A DNA stretch of 64,000 nucleotides from Parasponia andersonii (Eukaryota > Streptophyta > Magnoliopsida > Rosales > Cannabaceae): contig JXTB01000256.1 in the NCBI GenBank assembly GCA_002914805.1, positions 452,956-516,955 of the forward strand. The letters run 5' to 3'. The notes below the pieces were generated by a model. That model searched no databases, was not told where the DNA came from, and was given only the letters and a program-made list of their open reading frames with translations. The translations under genes were made by a program, and so were the position numbers. Below are positions 57,774 to 64,000 of this stretch, in pieces. The stretch's first letter is position 1; each line of letters starts with the position of its first letter.

Positions 57774-59444
57774 TGTTGGGAATATATCCTAGAAAGCAGT
57801 TTTTTTGTTTGGCATTTTAAATAATATTTATTGGATTTAAGTGTTATCTATTTATTATTAATAAATTCCATATTATGTCCTAATAATGTACATGTGATGT
57901 TATGTTTTCTATTATACAAACGTCGAAAAATTTCTATGACTAATAATAAGTAATAAATAATTGTTCGTGTGAAGTGTTCACATGTGGGAGACTAAATTAT
58001 TTATTTCATTATGTCTAAATTAAGAGTTCACATTCTGCAAATAAAGATGGAATATTTTATTTTGCTATAGAATGTAGCGTTGTCTATTTCAATGGGATTG
58101 ATGAAGTCTCCAATCATCGAAGTGTCTGACTTCAGATAGAAACACTAGTGCATTATAAGAAAGTTATGAGTGTATTGAACTGGACCAAGTGAAAATAGAA
58201 TTTGAGGTTAAGTACCGTAACTCAATATTCTATCTTTCACTAATCTAGTACTAATGCAAGATTACCTTAATCCTAGTGATCGTCAGACTTGCTTTCATGA
58301 GTTTTATCTTTTTGACTTACTTAGAGGACTAGTTCCGATTATATGGTTCGAACTCTGGTATCTTGGGAGATAAGATTTGTGAATTGACGAGAACGTCTTT
58401 CATAATTTGGACACCATGCATATAATGTCACTTTGAGTTTTTTTAAGGACTTGGATAATAAAAAACTAGGTACCAGGTATTCACTTTGTGAATTTGAGTA
58501 TGTTTATATGGACAGTTACAAACACCGTAGTCAATTATTATCCATTAGATGAAAAATGGGAACTCAAAGGTAAATATATACTAGAGAGATAATACGGTAA
58601 TTTCACCTCACTAGTACGACATTACATTGGGGATATATCTGCAGGTATAATATATGCTAAATGGATCAAGTTAATTAAAGTGTTAATTAGCTTCACAGAA
58701 AATATATGACATTTAGTCTAAGAGTGCAATATTGGGCCTATAGTAGAGTACCCCAATATTAATGGACATGACCCGGTCATAATTAAGAGTTAATTATGAT
58801 TATGGGTAGTTGGCTCATTAGAGCTTAGACTATCTGGATCCATAAGGTCCTCTGTCTAGCTCACACATAGCCAAATAAATAATTGAATGGTCAGTTGAGT
58901 CCAATAAGCTCATTAAGGTTTACATATCTTTAAATACTTAAGAGAAAAGTTCTCCTAGGTAACTCTAAGGGTGGTATACGCCACTCATGCACAATAACTG
59001 TGCATTTTCGCGTAACAAAGAGAAAAAGAGAGAGAGAGGGAGAGATGAGCCGCCACGGGAGAAGTCATGTGTTCGTTTATGACCGCTAAGGGAGAGATAC
59101 CCATGGTCGTAGATGTGCACTCAAGGAGAAGGAAGATCGTCTTCGGGATCGTTCACTCATCTCTCGTTGGGAATCAAGAAGATGCCCACATACTCGATCA
59201 TTCAACGGGCTCTAGAGAATAGATGGGAAGGCTCATTGATTGTGAAGCGCTTCCAGGTTTTAACTAAACTAAGATCCATGAATTGATTTATGTTAGATCA
59301 ATGATCCTACGATTTTTGTTTTATAAAATTTCAAGAAAATTTTAAAATACCTATTCCGCTGTGTTCTTGATTTGTTTACAAAACTGCGGAAATCATTTTC
59401 GAAAAAATCGTTTTTCGAAATTTATTGATTCAGAATTTCCAACA
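57774..59444 (+). mobile_element. 5' LTR (1671 bp) of a second, diverged Copia element of the same family
   Basis: It starts TGTTGGGAATATATCC and ends TTTCCAACA. It is colinear with the LTRs at 12317 and 20165 (for example AATAAATTCCATATTATG, GAAACACTAGTG, GACATTACATTGGGGATAT), but with many substitutions and small indels. It is free of gaps and so gives the true family LTR length. A weak TATA-like TTTAAATACTTAAGAG lies near 58929, and a (GA)n stretch is at about 59024-59046. Confidence 0.9.
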
Positions 59445-59445
59445 A

Positions 59446-59459
59446 TTGGTATCAAGAGC
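59446..59459 (+). other. Primer-binding site, tRNA-Met type (second Copia element)
   Basis: TTGGTATCAAGAGC follows the LTR end by one base and closely matches the tRNA-Met complement. It is better preserved than the equivalent site at 13687. Confidence 0.85.
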
Positions 59460-62400
59460 AAAGGTTTTCGATGATCTAGCATATCTTGTTCATGTTTATT
59501 CTCTTAAAGTTTGATGATCTATGATTTCTATAATGATCTCTTTGATTATGTTTGGTCTTATTCATGTTTATGAGTATGCTCTAAAATGTATGATGATTGA
59601 TTGATTTAATGAGTTTAAATGATAATCAATTAGATGTTACTATGAGTTTATGATCATGCGATGTGTTTTTGATTTTTCATTCTAGCCTGTTCTTGATTTT
59701 TCTATGAATGTTATTTTATATTCTTGATAAAAGAGTTCATAGAAAATGATTTGATCTTTAATTGTGTCATAGTTTTTGAGAAAAACTGTTTGACAATTAA
59801 GTTACGGATTTTTCGGATTCGAAAATGTTACGAAGCGTCGCACGCTGAGAGTCATATGCGCTGCCCGTGTTGCTGTGGTGGGGAGACCTGCACGACGGCC
59901 GTGCGGGTGGTAAACCTGCGCATTGGCCACGCAGGAGCAACCCCGCATGCTGGCCGTGCGGGTGGCACCCCGTGCCCTAGCCGCATGGGTGCTGGATCGC
60001 TCCCGTGGCCGTGCGGATGGCACCCCGTGCACTAGTCGCATGGGTATCGACCCGCTCCTGTGGCCGCGTGGACTTCGTCCCACTCCTGTGGTCACTTCGT
60101 CCCGTGCCCGTAGCTATGCCAATGTTATGTGTGACCCATTAGCGTGTGGAATTAATTCTGTACTTGACCGCACGACATTCCCAAGGACCCGTTCTTTATG
60201 CCGTATGTGGGTATGACTACACGTCCACATGCAACGATGTCTCGTACCCATAGCCGCGCCACTTTGCCCCACCTCTGTAGCCGTATGCATGTCGTCTCGT
60301 ACGCTTGTCGTCGAAATCTACGCGAGCCCGTTATCGCTTGGTACTTGTCTCGAGCGAGGCCGCGTAGCGTTATGCGAGCCCGTCGGTGCTCGGGATAGTC
60401 TCAAGTGTGCCCGCATGACATCCCGAGGATCGTCCTCGTTACGGTTTCCCGTTCGGACCTTTAGCTTGTTCCGAACCATGCGGCGGTGTTCCGATAAGCA
60501 TCCCGATACGGTTGACGTCAGATTATCTATTTTAGATAATTTCCTATTTTAAATTTCCTTATTTGAATTTTGAATTAGAAATAATTTAGGAAATTTGAAT
60601 TCGTTACCTTATCTAATTTTTGAAATTTAAAGTTTGGTAACTAATTAATAGGATAAGATTCTATCAGAAAATCCTATATTCTCTAATTTTGAAATTTAAA
60701 TATTTGAATTTAAATTAAGGATGAGATCCTTAGTTTATGGAAGGATTTAAATTAAGGATAAGATCCTCAATTTAAATAAATTCAAATCAAGGATAAAACC
60801 ACTTGATTTAAGGAAATTTAAATGACTATTTAAATATGGATAGGATTACATATTTAAATAGATTTGATTTCAAATTTAAATATGGATGAGATCCCACTAT
60901 TTAAGAAAATCAATTTAAATAAATAGGGAATTAGTTAGCTACCAAAATTAAAATTTTAAATTGAATAGATATAGATAAGATCTATATCTTAAACATATTT
61001 TAATTCGATTAAAATATAAAATTTCGAAATTAAGAGTTAATTCGAAATCAATTTAAAATTTTAATTAGATATAATTTTTAATTTAAATATTATGTGACAA
61101 TTTTTTAAATTTCAAATTCAAAGTAGTTGGTTAGATATTTACTAAACTATTTATGAGATAATTAGTTATTTGTTTGAATTTGAATTTGATTTGAATTCAA
61201 ATCTAGAAATATTATAGGAGATTTAAATAGTTAAATCTTTTATAATTTAAATTTGAAACTTATAAAGATTTCAAATGAAAATTGGAAAAAATATATTATC
61301 TATCCAAATCTGCTTGATTTTGAATTTAAAGTTTNTTGAATTTAAATTAAGGATGAGATCCTTAGTTTATGGAAGGATTTAAATTAAGGATAAGATCCTC
61401 AATTTAAATAAATTCAAATCAAGGATAAAACCACTTGATTTAAGGAAATTTAAATGACTATTTAAATATGGATAGGATTACATATTTAAATAGATTTGAT
61501 TTCAAATTTAAATATGGATGAGATCCCACTATTTAAGAAAATCAATTTAAATAAATAGGGAATTAGTTAGCTACCAAAATTAAAATTTTAAATTGAATAG
61601 ATATAGATAAGATCTATATCTTAAACATATTTTAATTCGATTAAAATATAAAATTTCGAAATTAAGAGTTAATTCGAAATCAATTTAAAATTTTAATTAG
61701 ATATAATTTTTAATTTAAATATTATGTGACAATTTTTTAAATTTCAAATTCAAAGTAGTTGGTTAGATATTTACTAAACTATTTATGAGATAATTAGTTA
61801 TTTGTTTGAATTTGAATTTGATTTGAATTCAAATCTAGAAATATTATAGGAGATTTAAATAGTTAAATCTTTTATAATTTAAATTTGAAACTTATGAAGA
61901 TTTCAAATGAAAATTGGAAAGAGTATATTATCTATCCAAATCTGCTTGATTTTGAATTTAAAGTTTATAGTTAATTTTAATGAGATTAAAATGGATAATT
62001 AGAAATTATGAGATAATTTTAGATTTAGTAAGATTTTAAACTTTCTATTTATTTTAATGAGATTAAAATAAATGATTAGATATTATGAGATAAATCTAAA
62101 TTTAAATTTATGTGATTGGATAATATTATTATATTAATTATTTGATAATTAATTTATGATTTGAAATTCAAATGTTGAATTTAAATCAAGAGATAATCTA
62201 GAAGATTTAATAAGATTAAAGTTTCAGAAGATTATTTATATCAGTTATCTAATAATTAATTTAAAGATTTGAAATTCAAATGTTGAATTTAAATCTGAAA
62301 ATAATCTAACAGATTAATGTAATTAAATCTTTTAGATAATCAATATTAATTATGTGATAATTAATTTGAGATTTGAAATTTAAAAGTTAAATTCAAATTA

Positions 62401-63630
62401 ATAGATATTTGTAAAGATTTAATTTGATTAAATCATGTACATATCTAATTTAAATCTTGTGAAAATTTTAATTAATAATGTCTACATTATCCAATTTAAA
62501 TTTAAATAGAAAGTTTATATTTTACTTTAATGAGATTAATATAATGATTTGAAAATTATGAGATAATTTCAAATTTGAAAATCCAAAGAGTGGGAGATAT
62601 TTTAATTATGAGATAATTAAATTTGTAATTCAAAATTTAAATTCAAAAGTTGAATTTGAATTTTGAAATATTCAAGGAGATTTAATTTGGATTAAATCTT
62701 TTAATTAAATAAATTAGATTTTGTGAAAATCTTAATTATTTAAAATTGAATATTATCTCTCAAAATTATTATTTAATAATATCTTTTGTGAAAAGATTGT
62801 TCAATTATTAAATAATAATAAATACTAGAATGATTGATAATCATTAACTTTTCTATTTTATTAAATTCTGCTAATACTTGATTATTATATGAATAATGTT
62901 GCATGTATATTCTATATAGAGTATTTAATTACATGATCTTAGTAACATGTCATATGGAATAGTAGAGCTACTCACATGCAAAATATGGACATACTTACAT
63001 AATTGATTTTAGGTTACTAAGTTAGTTAAATAACTGAGTAAAATCATTAAATCCCTAATTATAAAATATTGAGTGGGAGAAGGTATGAGATATCTATGGT
63101 CTCCATTGTTGGTTCATTATGTACTAGGATGAGCCTCGCCTAAGAATCTTGTTGAGCTCCTGTAGGAGGGTTTTCGTCCGGGTAGTACTGGAAATGAATT
63201 TCTTAAGATAAGGTATTAGGTAGACTATATGAGGTCGATTGCCCGTAGGAGACAGTCTTATATAGAAAGCTTAATTACTGAAACAATGGTTACACACTCA
63301 ACTCAAAATACTGATATCCTCCCGTAGGAGTTCTTGTTAGTAGAATAGAGGACTAAAATAAATGGCAGTTAGAAATATGAGATATGAGATATTTGTCTTA
63401 TTTTCTAAATGAAATTGTTTCAGTTTGACTTGTTAATTGCATGACTTCCCGTAGGAGGCTTGTAATTAATGGAAAGTTGAATTACCATGAATATTAGTGA
63501 TAGTCCTAGGGATACTTCACTTGCATATTGTAGATTTTATTTTATATTATATTAATTATTCAAAATATTTGTTGCACGATGTTTGCTATTATATGGATTA
63601 ATTTATTTTCATTCAAATAGATATATCCTT
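59460..63630 (+). other. Long leader of the second Copia element: GC island, AT-rich part with a 632-bp duplication, conserved motif block
   Basis: GC-rich sequence at about 59830-60510 is built of units such as GGCCGTGCGGGTGGCACCCC and ends with CTCGAGCGAGGCCGCGTAGC, matching the first element's leader. From 60520 to about 62870 the leader is extremely AT-rich. Segment 60704-61333 is repeated almost unchanged at 61336-61964 on either side of a lone N. From about 62900 the sequence again aligns to the first element, with CCCGTAGGAG at 63242, 63321 and 63448 and a variant CCTGTAGGAG near 63159. Open frames in the GC-rich part (both strands) look like composition effects. Confidence 0.75.
61335..61335. 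other. Single N between two near-identical 630-bp segments
   Basis: The end of the first copy (TTTGAATTTAAAGTTT) meets the start of the second copy (TTGAATTTAAATTAAGG) exactly at the N. This is the pattern expected when two overlapping contig ends are placed side by side with a nominal gap. Confidence 0.8.
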
Positions 63631-64000
63631 AATTCCTTTACCCACTGTACTCATACTCACATAACTTGTATAGTTAGACTATATTGTCTGGATTAGTGTA
63701 ACCTAGATTTAGTACTTATGGCTGATAAGTTATTAAGTTTTTACTCTTATATGTTCGTCCACATTCACTGATCAGGCTAGTGAAGAAAAATAAAGCATAT
63801 ATGTGGTGGGAGAATCCCTAGAAAATTCATTGATATATGTTGACATACGATGTCCAATATGTTACAGCATGAAATTCAAGGAATTCAAACCACCATAATA
63901 TGATACTAAATCTCAGTGAGATTTCTAATGAACATCTTCACCAAACTATAGTAGCTAAAGGTGAATTTTCTAATCCCTTGCTAAAAGGAAAATGTTTCTT
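63631..64000 (+). pseudogene. Remnant of Copia gag (second element), cut by the window end
   Basis: The sequence aligns with the start of gag in the first element (for example GTAACCTAGATTTAGTACTTATGGCTGATAAG beside the GTAACCTAGACATAGTGCTTACTGTTGATAAA of the other copy). Small deletions and stops leave no long frame. More of the element presumably lies beyond the window. Confidence 0.65.

Noticed and set aside
59802-60552. Overlapping open frames in the GC-rich part of the second Copia leader
   Set aside because: Same reason: composition and repeats, not conserved as protein between the two elements.
60704-61964. Recent segmental duplication inside the second Copia leader
   Set aside because: The junction coincides with a lone N, so an unmerged contig overlap is more likely. 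It is kept as an assembly finding and not as biology.

Overview
This window is eudicot-type plant nuclear DNA. It is AT-rich, its genes carry GT-AG introns, and about half of it is LTR retrotransposon and other repeat sequence. The genus cannot be read from the sequence alone. Six protein-coding genes look real. They are (1) a phytocyanin / early nodulin-like protein on the minus strand at 8.4-9.1 kb, (2) a SWI2/SNF2 ATPase of the CHR9 / SWITCH2 (ERCC6L2-like) type on the plus strand at 24.4-29.7 kb, (3) a URI-type prefoldin-like protein on the minus strand at 30.2-33.5 kb, (4) a FLYING SAUCER-type transmembrane RING E3 ligase on the plus strand at 38.1-45.3 kb, (5) an LRR/extensin-like wall protein on the minus strand at 50.4-51.7 kb, and (6) a mitochondrial ADP/ATP carrier on the minus strand at 53.5-55.0 kb. 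Exon boundaries were worked out by hand. Genes 1, 3, 4, 5 and 6 close as intact reading frames with every splice phase consistent. Gene 2 closes only if the single N at 24663 stands for two bases (or 2+3k).

Layout: 1-8.06 kb is a retrotransposon patchwork. It holds two tandem arrays and an antisense coiled-coil ORF (1-2.35 kb), a long Ty3/Gypsy LTR with primer-binding site, gag and the start of protease (2.36-6.77 kb), then the tail of a different LTR element with polypurine tract and 3' LTR (6.77-8.06 kb). A decayed hAT transposon (10.76-12.3 kb) is interrupted by a Ty1/Copia element (12.3-21.5 kb) that has a very long leader, a gag-pol broken by stops and frameshifts, and a truncated 3' LTR. 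The block 24.4-55.8 kb is gene space containing small repeats, hairpin elements and a 435-base assembly gap. From 57.77 kb to the window end lies the 5' part of a second, diverged member of the same Copia family.

The gene order matters. CHR9 next to URI, and FLY next to the LRR gene next to the ADP/ATP carrier, match two Arabidopsis neighbourhoods as I remember them (At1g03750-At1g03760 and At4g28370-At4g28380-At4g28390). Here the two neighbourhoods sit within about 31 kb of each other. The genes do not form a pathway: they cover chromatin remodelling/DNA repair, prefoldin-type assembly, endomembrane ubiquitination, cell wall and mitochondrial nucleotide exchange. No undescribed enzymatic system was found. 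The most interesting unexplained signals are a short motif repeated three times at matching places in the leaders of both Copia copies, GC-rich islands in those leaders, a dense cluster of an ACGACA motif just upstream of URI, a GC-AG intron in URI, and a run of tandem palindromes near 57.35 kb. Several apparent oddities (a frameshift, a 632-bp duplication, a short N gap) look like assembly artefacts tied to N positions.
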